Assembly: GCA_004762125.1 (NCBI GenBank)
Contig: SIHQ01000005.1
Span: forward strand, 144,925 to 208,924
DNA: 64,000 bases
Direction: 5' to 3'
From: Oceanospirillales bacterium
GTDB lineage: Bacteria > Pseudomonadota > Gammaproteobacteria > Pseudomonadales > Endozoicomonadaceae
The notes under the pieces are model-generated. The model made no database searches and was not told the origin of the DNA. It saw only the letters and a list, made by a program, of their open reading frames with translations. The position numbers and the translations under genes are program-made. Positions 47,270 to 54,921 of this stretch are shown piece by piece. Every line of letters starts with the position of its first letter. The first letter of the stretch is position 1.

Positions 47270-47698
47270 ATGAAAACTTTTAGTGCGAAACCAGAAACCG
47301 TAAAACGTGACTGGTACGTGGTAGACGCTGAAGGCAAAACCCTCGGTCGTCTGGCTACTGAAATTGCTTCCCGCCTGCGCGGTAAGCACAAGCCTGAGTA
47401 CACACCTCACGTTGATACTGGCGACTACATCGTTGTTGTCAACGCTGCGAAAGTGCACGTAACTGGCCGTAAGGCATCTAGCAAGATGTACTACCGTCAC
47501 ACTGGCTTCCCTGGTGGTCTGCGTGAAGTAAGCTTCGAAAAATTGGTTGCTTACAAGCCAGAAATGATCATCGAAAAGGCTGTTAAAGGCATGCTGCCAA
47601 AAGGCCCTCTGGGTCGCGAAATGTACCGCAAGATGAAAGTCTACGCTGGTACTGAGCATCCGCATGCGGCTCAACAGCCACAGAAACTTGACGTTTAA
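47270..47698 (+). CDS. rplM: 50S ribosomal protein L13
   Basis: A 142-aa ribosomal protein. [20 protein letters not shown] and the [29 protein letters not shown] core are the L13 signatures, and the C-terminus ends in [12 protein letters not shown]. It binds 23S rRNA early in 50S assembly. It is followed 12 bp later by rpsI, the universal pair. Confidence 0.98.
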   Translation: MKTFSAKPETVKRDWYVVDAEGKTLGRLATEIASRLRGKHKPEYTPHVDTGDYIVVVNAAKVHVTGRKASSKMYYRHTGFPGGLREVSFEKLVAYKPEMIIEKAVKGMLPKGPLGREMYRKMKVYAGTEHPHAAQQPQKLDV

Positions 47699-47710
47699 TC
47701 GGGGGTAGCT

Positions 47711-48103
47711 ATGTCAGTGACTCAATACTACGGTACTGGACGACGTAAGTCCTCTACCGCTCGTGTCTTCATGAAAGCTGGTGCAGGCACAATCGTTGTT
47801 AACGGTCGTACTCTGGACACATACTTCGGTCGTGAGACTGCTCGTATGGTTGTTCGTCAGCCTCTGGAATTGACCGAGTTGTTGGAAAAGTTTGACCTGA
47901 ATATCACCGTTACTGGCGGTGGTGGTTCTGGTCAGGCTGGTGCTATCCGTCACGGTATCACCCGTGCACTGATGCAGTATGACGAAACTCTGCGTCCAGC
48001 TCTGCGTAAAGCGGGTTATGTTACTCGTGATGCTCGTGAAGTTGAACGTAAGAAGGTCGGTCTGCGTAAAGCACGTAAGCGTCCACAGTTCTCCAAGCGT
48101 TAA
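47711..48103 (+). CDS. rpsI: 30S ribosomal protein S9
   Basis: A 130-aa ribosomal protein. [17 protein letters not shown] at the N-terminus and the basic C-terminal [11 protein letters not shown] tail, which contacts P-site tRNA, are diagnostic. It is in operon with rplM and is followed by a strong terminator. Confidence 0.98.
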   Translation: MSVTQYYGTGRRKSSTARVFMKAGAGTIVVNGRTLDTYFGRETARMVVRQPLELTELLEKFDLNITVTGGGGSGQAGAIRHGITRALMQYDETLRPALRKAGYVTRDAREVERKKVGLRKARKRPQFSKR

Positions 48104-48138
48104 TCTGCTGGCACCTGTTTCAGGTACCGTTCAGATCG

Positions 48139-48169
48139 AAAACGTCCGCTTTAGCGGGCGTTTTTTTTT
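48139..48169 (+). terminator. Rho-independent terminator of rplM-rpsI
   Basis: AACGTCCGC-TTTA-GCGGGCG stem followed by nine or more T, 36 bp after the rpsI stop. Confidence 0.92.
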
Positions 48170-48700
48170 GATTTAAAGAAAGATGTTTTAGTAAATGTCT
48201 ATGGAGTGATGAAAGTGTTTGTTGTGTTTTCGACAAGATTCCATTGATGAAAATCAGTAAAAATTGATTCAAGTAGGCATTGAAAAAATAATTTTCAGAA
48301 GTACGTAAGGATTGCCGTAGGCTATTTAAGCAAAAGCGCATGTAAGGCTTTTGTATGGATTGCAAAACCAGTATCATTACGCATTGCTGATAGGGTGGGC
48401 AGGTACAATCAGAATACAGCTCTATTCGGGGAAAGGATAACTCGCAATGATTATCCCATAAAAAAGAATTCTTAATGAAAGAGTTGCTTTTTTCTCCTTG
48501 CTAATAGGCTCTTATGTCCGAAGCTACCGGCTTTGATTAAAGCTAAAGGCTTTTTTTTGGGCATAGGTTTTGCTGAGGACTCTGTTTTTGCCAGGGCCGT
48601 GTTTTTATAAGGGCACTGTCTTGTTGAAAACGAAACAAGTCCCACCCATGAATTAAAAGAAGTCATTGGGCATAAATGCCCTGATGGGGAGAGTAGGTTA
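48170..48700. other. Intergenic region rpsI-petA, no gene seen
   Basis: About 530 bp. No plus- or minus-strand ORF here has support; a minus-strand frame at 48472-48936 only mirrors petA. It should hold the petABC promoter, but no clear hexamers could be fixed. GGGGAGAGTAGG is the petA ribosome site. Confidence 0.45.
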
Positions 48701-49294
48701 ATGAGTGACAACGGCGTAAATACCAGCCGGCGCCGCTTTCTCGTGGCTGCGACTTCGGTGGTGGGGGCTGCCGGAGCCGTTGGGGTCGCAACACCTTTCG
48801 TGAAATCGTGGAATCCAAGTGCCAAGGCGAAAGCCGCTGGTGCTCCCGTGAAGGTGAACCTCAGCAAATTGGAGCCGGGACAGCAGGTAGTTGTGGAGTG
48901 GCGTGGCAAACCAGTATTTGTGGTTCGACGAACCAAAGAAATGCTGGTTGACCTGAAAGCTCAAGGCGATTTGTTGCGTGATCCAAAGTCCGAGAAATCC
49001 GAACAGCCGTCTTATGCGACTAATGAATACCGTTCTGTTAAAGATGAGTACCTGATTCTGGTCGGTCTTTGTACACATCTGGGTTGTTCTCCAAAGTATC
49101 TGCCTGAAGTCAAACCAATGGAATTTGAAGCCAAGTGGAAAGGTGGTTATCACTGCCCATGTCACGGTTCTAAATTTGATTTGGCGGGCCGTGTGTATAA
49201 AGGCGTTCCTGCACCAACCAATCTGGTTGTGCCTCCTTACACCTATGAGAACGACATAGTAGTGATTGTCGGTCAAGATGGGGAGAAAGCCTGA
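48701..49294 (+). CDS. petA: Ubiquinol-cytochrome c reductase, Rieske iron-sulfur subunit
   Basis: A 197-aa subunit of the cytochrome bc1 complex. The N-terminal SRRRFLVAATSVVGAAGAVG is a Tat-type signal anchor. The 2Fe-2S ligands are in GLCTHLGCSPKYL and YHCPCHGSKFD. It passes electrons from ubiquinol to cytochrome c1. Its stop overlaps the petB start by one base (TGATG). Confidence 0.97.
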   Translation: MSDNGVNTSRRRFLVAATSVVGAAGAVGVATPFVKSWNPSAKAKAAGAPVKVNLSKLEPGQQVVVEWRGKPVFVVRRTKEMLVDLKAQGDLLRDPKSEKSEQPSYATNEYRSVKDEYLILVGLCTHLGCSPKYLPEVKPMEFEAKWKGGYHCPCHGSKFDLAGRVYKGVPAPTNLVVPPYTYENDIVVIVGQDGEKA

Positions 49295-50526
49295 TGGAAA
49301 AATTTATGGGTTGGGTGAACGAACGGATGTCGGTTACCCGCGTCTGGGAGGATCACCTAAGCAAATACTACGCACCAAAGAACTTTAACTTCTGGTACTT
49401 CTTTGGCTCCCTGGCGATGTTGGTTCTGGTGAACCAGTTATTGACCGGTGTCTGGTTGACCATGAGTTATACCCCAAGCGCTGAAGCAGCGTTTGCTTCC
49501 GTAGAATACATCATGCGTGATGTAGAATACGGCTGGTTGATTCGATACATGCATTCAACCGGAGCATCCTTCTTTTTCATCGTCGTTTATATGCACATGT
49601 TCCGCGGTCTTATCTACGGTTCTTATCGTGCGCCGCGTGAATTGGTGTGGATCTTCGGTATGGCGATCTATCTGGCGTTGATGGCAGAAGCCTTTATGGG
49701 TTACTTGCTGCCATGGGGGCAGATGTCTTACTGGGGTGCTCAGGTTATTATATCCCTGTTTGGTGCTATTCCAGTGATTGGTCCTGACTTGCAACAATGG
49801 ATTCGTGGTGACTTCCTGATTTCCGGTATCACTCTGAACCGTTTCTTTGCCCTGCATGTTGTGGCATTGCCCATTGTTATTCTGGGTCTGGTTCTGTTGC
49901 ATATCATTGCTCTTCATGAAGTGGGTTCCAACAACCCTGATGGTATTGATATCAAGAAGTACAAGGATGAGCATGGTGTGCCACTGGATGGTATTCCTTT
50001 CCACCCTTACTACACAGTGAAAGACCTGGTAGGTGTAGCGGTGTTCCTGTTTATCTTCTGTTCCGTGATGTTCTTCTTCCCTGAAATGGGTGGGTACTTC
50101 CTGGAGCACGCTAACTTTGAACAGGCTAATGGTCTGAAGACTCCGGAACACATCGCTCCGGTTTGGTACTTCGGCGCGTTCTACTCCATGTTGCGTGCCA
50201 TCACCTTTGATATCGGTCCGATCGATTCCAAGCTGGGTGGTGTCATTGTAATGGGAGCAGCGATTGCCATTCTGTTTGTACTGCCATGGCTGGATCGCAG
50301 CCCTGTTCGTTCCTGGAGATATAAGGGAATGATCAGCAAGGTTGGTATCTTCGTGTTTGGTTTCGTGTTTGCCCTGTTGACCTGGTTGGGTACTCAGCCT
50401 GCAACTCAGCTATACACGTTGATCGCACAAGTGTGCACTCTTTACTACTTCGCTTTCTTCCTGCTGATGCCGTTCTACACCAGATGGGAAAAGACCAAGC
50501 CAGTACCAGAGAGAGTGACAGGATAA
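49294..50526 (+). CDS. petB: Cytochrome b subunit of the bc1 complex
   Basis: A 410-aa membrane protein with about eight helices. The two pairs of haem histidines are visible in RYMHSTGASFFFIVVYMHMFRG and NRFFALHVVALPIVILGLVLLHIIALHEVG. YLLPWGQMSYWGAQVI is a quinone-site loop. It is the catalytic quinol-oxidising core. Start and stop overlap both neighbours. Confidence 0.98.
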   Translation: MEKFMGWVNERMSVTRVWEDHLSKYYAPKNFNFWYFFGSLAMLVLVNQLLTGVWLTMSYTPSAEAAFASVEYIMRDVEYGWLIRYMHSTGASFFFIVVYMHMFRGLIYGSYRAPRELVWIFGMAIYLALMAEAFMGYLLPWGQMSYWGAQVIISLFGAIPVIGPDLQQWIRGDFLISGITLNRFFALHVVALPIVILGLVLLHIIALHEVGSNNPDGIDIKKYKDEHGVPLDGIPFHPYYTVKDLVGVAVFLFIFCSVMFFFPEMGGYFLEHANFEQANGLKTPEHIAPVWYFGAFYSMLRAITFDIGPIDSKLGGVIVMGAAIAILFVLPWLDRSPVRSWRYKGMISKVGIFVFGFVFALLTWLGTQPATQLYTLIAQVCTLYYFAFFLLMPFYTRWEKTKPVPERVTG

Positions 50527-51278
50527 TGAAAAAAGCAATTATTACCTTTGTATTGTCTCTGATGCCAATGCTGGCGTTAGCAGCCGGTGGTGGGTATCCA
50601 CTGGATGCTATTGAGACAGATCATTCTGACAAGGCATCACTTCAGCGTGGCGCCAAACAGTTCATGGCTTATTGCGCCGGTTGCCATGCCACCCAGTTTC
50701 AGCGTTTTGAACGGGTAGCAGACGACATTGGTGTTCCTCATGATCTGATGAAAGAAAACCTGATGAGCACAGATTCCAAAATTGGTGATCTGATGTTCCA
50801 TAATATGGACGGTAAGGAAGCCAAAGTATGGTTTGGTGCAACGCCTCCAGATTTGACCATGGTCACCCGTGTTCGTGGTGAAGCCTGGCTGTACACTTAC
50901 CTGCGTACGTTCTATGAAGACAAGAAGCGTCCTTGGGGTGTGAATAACAAGGTCTTCCCTGACGTTGGTATGCCTCATGTGCTTATGGAGCTGCAGGGTG
51001 TTCAGATTGATAGCTGTGGCGACATGGATCCAACCACGGTTGATCCACTGACCGGTGAAAAAGTGTGTGGTCTGAGTGTTGATCCGAAACGCAAAGGGTC
51101 TATGGATCCTACGCATTTTGATCGGGCTATGTACGACATGACTAACTTCCTGTCTTACTCTGCTGAACCAATGAAGCTGGAGCGTCAGAGCCTGGGTATC
51201 TACGTTCTGCTGTTTATCGTTCTGCTGTTCATTGTTACTCTGCTGCTTAAGCGTGAGTACTGGAAAGATGTTCACTGA
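50526..51278 (+). CDS. petC: Cytochrome c1 subunit of the bc1 complex
   Basis: A 250-aa haem protein. ATG 50526 overlaps the petB stop and begins a signal peptide (MKKAIITFVLSLMPMLALAA). The haem-c site is YCAGCHATQFQRFE. The C-terminal anchor is GIYVLLFIVLLFIVTLLLKREYW. It hands electrons to soluble cytochrome c. It is last in petABC and is followed by a terminator; the sspA-sspB genes that often follow are absent. Confidence 0.97.
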   Translation: MKKAIITFVLSLMPMLALAAGGGYPLDAIETDHSDKASLQRGAKQFMAYCAGCHATQFQRFERVADDIGVPHDLMKENLMSTDSKIGDLMFHNMDGKEAKVWFGATPPDLTMVTRVRGEAWLYTYLRTFYEDKKRPWGVNNKVFPDVGMPHVLMELQGVQIDSCGDMDPTTVDPLTGEKVCGLSVDPKRKGSMDPTHFDRAMYDMTNFLSYSAEPMKLERQSLGIYVLLFIVLLFIVTLLLKREYWKDVH

Positions 51279-51293
51279 TTTTTAGTGAGATAT

Positions 51294-51324
51294 AAAAAAC
51301 CCGGCCTTATGTGCCGGGTTTTTT
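51294..51324 (+). terminator. Terminator after petABC
   Basis: AAAAAACCCGGC-CTTATGT-GCCGGGTTTTTT, which also serves the opposing minus-strand gene. Confidence 0.92.
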
Positions 51325-51345
51325 ATGACAAGAAATTGAAAACTG

Positions 51346-51855
51346 TCAATCCAATAACAACTTAACCTGCTTCATAATATCCAGAGCCAGTTCATCCTGA
51401 TGCAGCTCGCGGCAGTTGATGGTGATATCCGCATGCTTTTTATAAAGCCTGACTCTCTCTTCAAACAAGTCTTCAATGGTTTGATCATCAGAGCGGGCAA
51501 TGCCGCGGGTATCAAAATTATGAATGCGATCGCGAATCTGATCCAGGTCCAGATCCAGAAAGACGATGACAGAGCTTTTGGCCAGATGTTTCATGGCGGC
51601 CTCGCTATAAACTGCAGAGCCGCCTGTAGCAATAATGTGATGCTGTAGGTTGACCTTCAGTAGCTCTTTTTCCTCAATCTCCCTGAGTTCCATATAACCG
51701 GACTGATTCAGAATGTCTTGCAAACTCTTCTGCTGACTGATCTGGATCAGAATGTCGGTGTCAATAAAGCCGTAGGCCATATCTTTGGCGAGAATGATGC
51801 CAATGGTGCTCTTTCCTGCTCCGGGCATACCAATTAGAGTGATGTTGGTTTTCAT
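51346..51855 (-). CDS. Shikimate kinase family protein
   Basis: A 169-aa P-loop kinase. GMPGAGKSTIG is Walker A, FIDTDILIQ carries the shikimate-binding Asp, GYMELREIEEKELLK its Arg, and ATGGSAV the GG loop. The lid region TRGIARSDDQTIEDLFEERV differs from AroK, where the motif is R-P-L-L, and resembles paralogues of uncertain substrate. It may be a second shikimate kinase rather than the one of the aroKB operon. It is convergent with petC. Confidence 0.85.
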   Translation of the reverse strand: MKTNITLIGMPGAGKSTIGIILAKDMAYGFIDTDILIQISQQKSLQDILNQSGYMELREIEEKELLKVNLQHHIIATGGSAVYSEAAMKHLAKSSVIVFLDLDLDQIRDRIHNFDTRGIARSDDQTIEDLFEERVRLYKKHADITINCRELHQDELALDIMKQVKLLLD

Positions 51856-52029
51856 TATTGGTCGTTAACTGCTGGCTGATCGAAGGGGATATTGTCAGCG
51901 ATTCATGGAGTATGCTGCAACCATTCAATACAGGTCTGGTTGAAAATTTCCGGGATTGCTAAAATCCGGTTATGGAATCTATTACGGTTTTGACTGTTCT
52001 GGCCAAAATCCGACAATTAAGAGTGAATA

Positions 52030-52593
52030 ATGAGTAAATCTTTAAGAGATCAGTTGATGGGAGCTGGTTTGGCGACCAAGCAGCAAGCCCTGAAAGCTAA
52101 AACCAGTACCAATAAAAAGAAAAAGCAGGCGGTTAAATCTGGCGAAATGACGGAGCAGGAAAAACGTCGTATCGAGCTGGAAAAACAAAAGGCCGAACAG
52201 GCTGAGCGTGATCGTGAATTAAACCGCAAGCTTGAAGAGGAGCGTCAGCAGAAAGCTGTTCAGGCTCAGGTTCGTCAGTTGATCGAAATGAACACTATCT
52301 CCCGAGATCGAGGTGAGGTGGGTTATAACTTTGTCGTAGATAGTAAGGTTAAAAAAATCTACGTTACTCAAGAGCAGTTGGAACGTCTGAGTCGCAGTCT
52401 CTATGCCATCGGTATTCTGGTGAATGGTGATGAAGACGAGTTCAGAGTTATCCCGACGACGGTAGCAACCAAAATTCAGGAACGTATTCCTGAAGCGGTC
52501 ATTATTCATGAAGCAGAAGTGGGTGAAGAGCTTACAGAGGAAGAGAAGGACTGGTATTCAGACTTTGAAATTCCTGATGATCTGATGTGGTAA
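52030..52593 (+). CDS. DUF2058 (YaiL-like) protein
   Basis: A 187-aa basic-then-acidic protein. SLRDQLMGAGLATKQQALKA and the Lys/Glu-rich coiled-coil QEKRRIELEKQKAEQAERDR precede the conserved globular part YNFVVDSKVKKIYVTQEQLERLSRSLYAIG. This is the DUF2058/YaiL family, thought to be nucleoprotein- or polysome-associated in E. coli. Function is unknown. Confidence 0.85.
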   Translation: MSKSLRDQLMGAGLATKQQALKAKTSTNKKKKQAVKSGEMTEQEKRRIELEKQKAEQAERDRELNRKLEEERQQKAVQAQVRQLIEMNTISRDRGEVGYNFVVDSKVKKIYVTQEQLERLSRSLYAIGILVNGDEDEFRVIPTTVATKIQERIPEAVIIHEAEVGEELTEEEKDWYSDFEIPDDLMW

Positions 52594-52655
52594 GCGCAGC
52601 AAAGTGAGATAAAGAGATGGGAAGGAGGCGTATGCCTCCTTTGTAGAATAGGGTG

Positions 52656-53033
52656 CTATCTGGTTGTAGCAATCACTTCAATTTCTACTTTCACGTCTTT
52701 AGGCAGGCGAGCTACCTCTACCAAGCTGCGAGCAGGAAAAGGAAACGAAAAATACTGTTTGTAGACTTCATTTATGTCCGTGAAATCTTCCATATTCTTA
52801 ACGAATACTGTTGCCTTCTTTACATTATCCAGGCTGCTGCCGGCTGCTTCCAGTACAGACCTGAGGTTTTTAAGGCACTGATGTGCCTGCAGTTTAGTGT
52901 TTTCCACAATCTCGCCGGTTTCAGGCTCGATGGGTAACTGTCCTGAAGTGAAGATCAGTTCGCCGAACTGGATACCTTGTGAATAAGGGCCAATAGCGGG
53001 AGGGGCATCAGGCGTTTCAATGACTTTATGCAT
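52656..53033 (-). CDS. ridA: RidA-family reactive intermediate deaminase
   Basis: A 125-aa protein of the YjgF/YER057c/UK114 family. APPAIGPYSQGIQFGELIFTSGQLPI and the C-terminal SFPFPARSLVEVARLPKDVKVEIEVIA with the active-site Arg are diagnostic. It hydrolyses reactive enamines/imines formed by PLP enzymes such as threonine dehydratase. Full length. Confidence 0.93.
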   Translation of the reverse strand: MHKVIETPDAPPAIGPYSQGIQFGELIFTSGQLPIEPETGEIVENTKLQAHQCLKNLRSVLEAAGSSLDNVKKATVFVKNMEDFTDINEVYKQYFSFPFPARSLVEVARLPKDVKVEIEVIATTR

Positions 53034-53258
53034 AATCAGTAATCACTTGTCGAGGGGGATCGAAAGAATTGGGCATTCTAATCAGTGAGTTTTCGATATG
53101 TCATTGTGTATAACACGGAATGCTGCCAGTTTCTGAATATTTATTGATCTGAGTTGGGAATACCTGACTTAAACGCTAAGACTTAATCCACAGTTTTTCA
53201 AATGATTCAATACCTGATCAAATCTCTTCCGTATCACCGGATTATCGAGTGAGTCCAA

Positions 53259-53624
53259 TCAGTACTCCCAATCCATAGCATTTTCTGCGTCCTGAACCTG
53301 ACTTCCATTCAAGGAGAACACGAGACTCTTGCCACTGGCGAGTTTCAGAATAGAAGTTGCGCCGGTAACCGTTTCGGGAGTGGTTGGACAAGAAAGTTGT
53401 ACGTCATGGAGAGCAATGTTATTGCGATTTCTAACTTCCTTGTCATAGATAGAGCGTTCTTTGTCTGTGCGTTTCTTCAATCTCTGGCTTGAGTATGTGA
53501 CATAGAGGTCTATCTTTTTTTCTTTGGCAAGAAGTCGGACTGACTGTGTGCGATCTTTAATGGTCTTCAGGCGACTTGGATCTGCCTTGATTTCATCGGG
53601 CAGTGAGTCCGTCATAACCTTCAC
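53259..53624 (-). CDS. Short paralogue of the exported 296-aa protein (N-terminally truncated)
   Basis: A 121-aa ORF with a GTG start. DPSRLKTIKDRTQSVRLLAKE and the C-terminal LHDVQLSCPTTPETVTGATS...GKSLVFSLNGSQVQDAEN align with the second half of the protein encoded at 53910-54800. It lacks the signal peptide and first half of that protein. The frame stays open upstream to a TGA at 53679 and homology seems to continue for about 10 residues, so it is probably a remnant. Confidence 0.5.
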   Translation of the reverse strand: MKVMTDSLPDEIKADPSRLKTIKDRTQSVRLLAKEKKIDLYVTYSSQRLKKRTDKERSIYDKEVRNRNNIALHDVQLSCPTTPETVTGATSILKLASGKSLVFSLNGSQVQDAENAMDWEY

Positions 53625-53678
53625 CGCTCTGGTTGCAAAGAGGTGTTGCAGGCCGATCCTGACAGTTTGATATAAGTT

Positions 53679-53890
53679 TCAGCGGAAGGTGTTGTTGATA
53701 ACATCGTCTTTGATGGCTGGTTTGAAGATCAAAGTTTCTCCACTGAACGTATTGAGATCGTTTCTGAGTTCTTTCAAGTTGGTATGGTTATCTCTCAGGG
53801 TCAGAATGGGGTGAGGCTCTGATGGTTGGTCAAAAATAGCGGTCTGGGGAAAAGTTATCCACAGGCATGCCGGAAGAAAAAACAGCGCAT
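53679..53890 (-). pseudogene. Short exported paralogue with a frameshift in a T6 tract
   Basis: Without a usual start codon, the frame reads LFFLPACLWITFPQTAIF (signal-like) and then LRDNHTNLKELRNDLNTFSG and ETLIFKPAIKDDVINNTFR before a TGA. The tail GETLIF...NNTFR aligns with the C-terminus of both flanking paralogues. An ATG at 53890 followed by a run of six T is out of frame by one; one more T would join them. It is either a decayed gene or a slippage-prone one. Confidence 0.35.
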
Positions 53891-53909
53891 CGAGAAGATT
53901 AGTAGGTAC

Positions 53910-54800
53910 TCAGCGGGTAAGGTTCAGGCCACATTCTTCAAGGTAATCCATAACCTCATTGTATCGCTTGTCCACAGGGGCATCTTTCAAGCTGCCAAAC
54001 CAGTAACGCCAAAGGGTTTGGTTACCAGCATCTTTGGCCTGAGTACCGTTATTGGCAAAGTAGAGCGTATTGCCCATTTTTGTTTTGAGGATATAGGAGG
54101 CGCCAACTATACCGTCAGGCATCTCGACACAGCTCATTTCATCATCATGGAGGCTGGAATTGGTTGGATTATCCACTTCCTGCCGGTAAATGATCTGTTC
54201 AGCAGCTGATCGCTGATCCAGCCCGCCTTTGATGTAAGCGATGTGGAGATTGAGAGGATCACCGTTTGAAGCGATTTTCCTAAGAGTGACGGCTCTGTCT
54301 TCAATGGTTTTAATGCGTCTCGGGTCTGCTTGCATAGCTTTCGCCATGGTTTCTTTCAGTGCTTGTCTGGCGGGGTTGCATAAGGGGGTGGTCGGTTTTC
54401 GAGTGTGAATGATTGCAGTCGCTTCGCTGACCTGAGCCTCGGCAATCATGTTCAGCAGGCTCTGTTCAAAGGCCTTTTGGAAAGTGACAGCCACTGGTCG
54501 AGTGATTCTGTCATCTCCTGCAATTTGTACTTCAGAAGATCGTCTCAGGGGGGTGATGGTTAGTCGGGCTATATCTGTTTTTACTTCGTTGTCCAATTCA
54601 CCGTCACTGACCACGGTTCCGCTGATATCGGCGAGCATGGCCATTTTCAGCTCATTAACATCCAGTTTTTCAATGGCTTGACTGGAACCAATGTACGGTT
54701 TGTTTGTGCAGGCTGCCAGCAAGCTTGCTGATAGCGCAATCAGAACAATTCTGAAAATGGCTATTGAGAAACTCCGCTCTCTGGGGATATTAACTATCAA
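53910..54800 (-). CDS. Predicted lipoprotein of unknown function
   Basis: A 296-aa protein. The N-terminus has a hydrophobic stretch ending in a lipobox (LSASLLAACTN, Cys31). The mature part has two halves; the second (DPRRIKTIEDRAVTLRKIAS ... LHDDEMSCVEMPDGIVGASY ... GNTLYFANNGTQAKDAG) is shared with the two short genes downstream. I do not recognise a family. It is first of three tandem relatives on the minus strand. It is divergent from the 786-aa gene. Confidence 0.65.
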   Translation of the reverse strand: MIVNIPRERSFSIAIFRIVLIALSASLLAACTNKPYIGSSQAIEKLDVNELKMAMLADISGTVVSDGELDNEVKTDIARLTITPLRRSSEVQIAGDDRITRPVAVTFQKAFEQSLLNMIAEAQVSEATAIIHTRKPTTPLCNPARQALKETMAKAMQADPRRIKTIEDRAVTLRKIASNGDPLNLHIAYIKGGLDQRSAAEQIIYRQEVDNPTNSSLHDDEMSCVEMPDGIVGASYILKTKMGNTLYFANNGTQAKDAGNQTLWRYWFGSLKDAPVDKRYNEVMDYLEECGLNLTR

Positions 54801-54921
54801 GATGCTGGCTCAGTCTACTTCGAATTTGGACGACTTCTAAAACATAGCTTGTTGATTCGGGAATGCCAGTGATTGGGTTGCATACACTGATATTAGAGTG
54901 AATAGAAGCAGGAGAGTCAGC

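Noticed and set aside
48472..49276. Minus-strand ORFs opposite petA
   Set aside because: Shadows of the petA reading frame; the products have no recognisable features.
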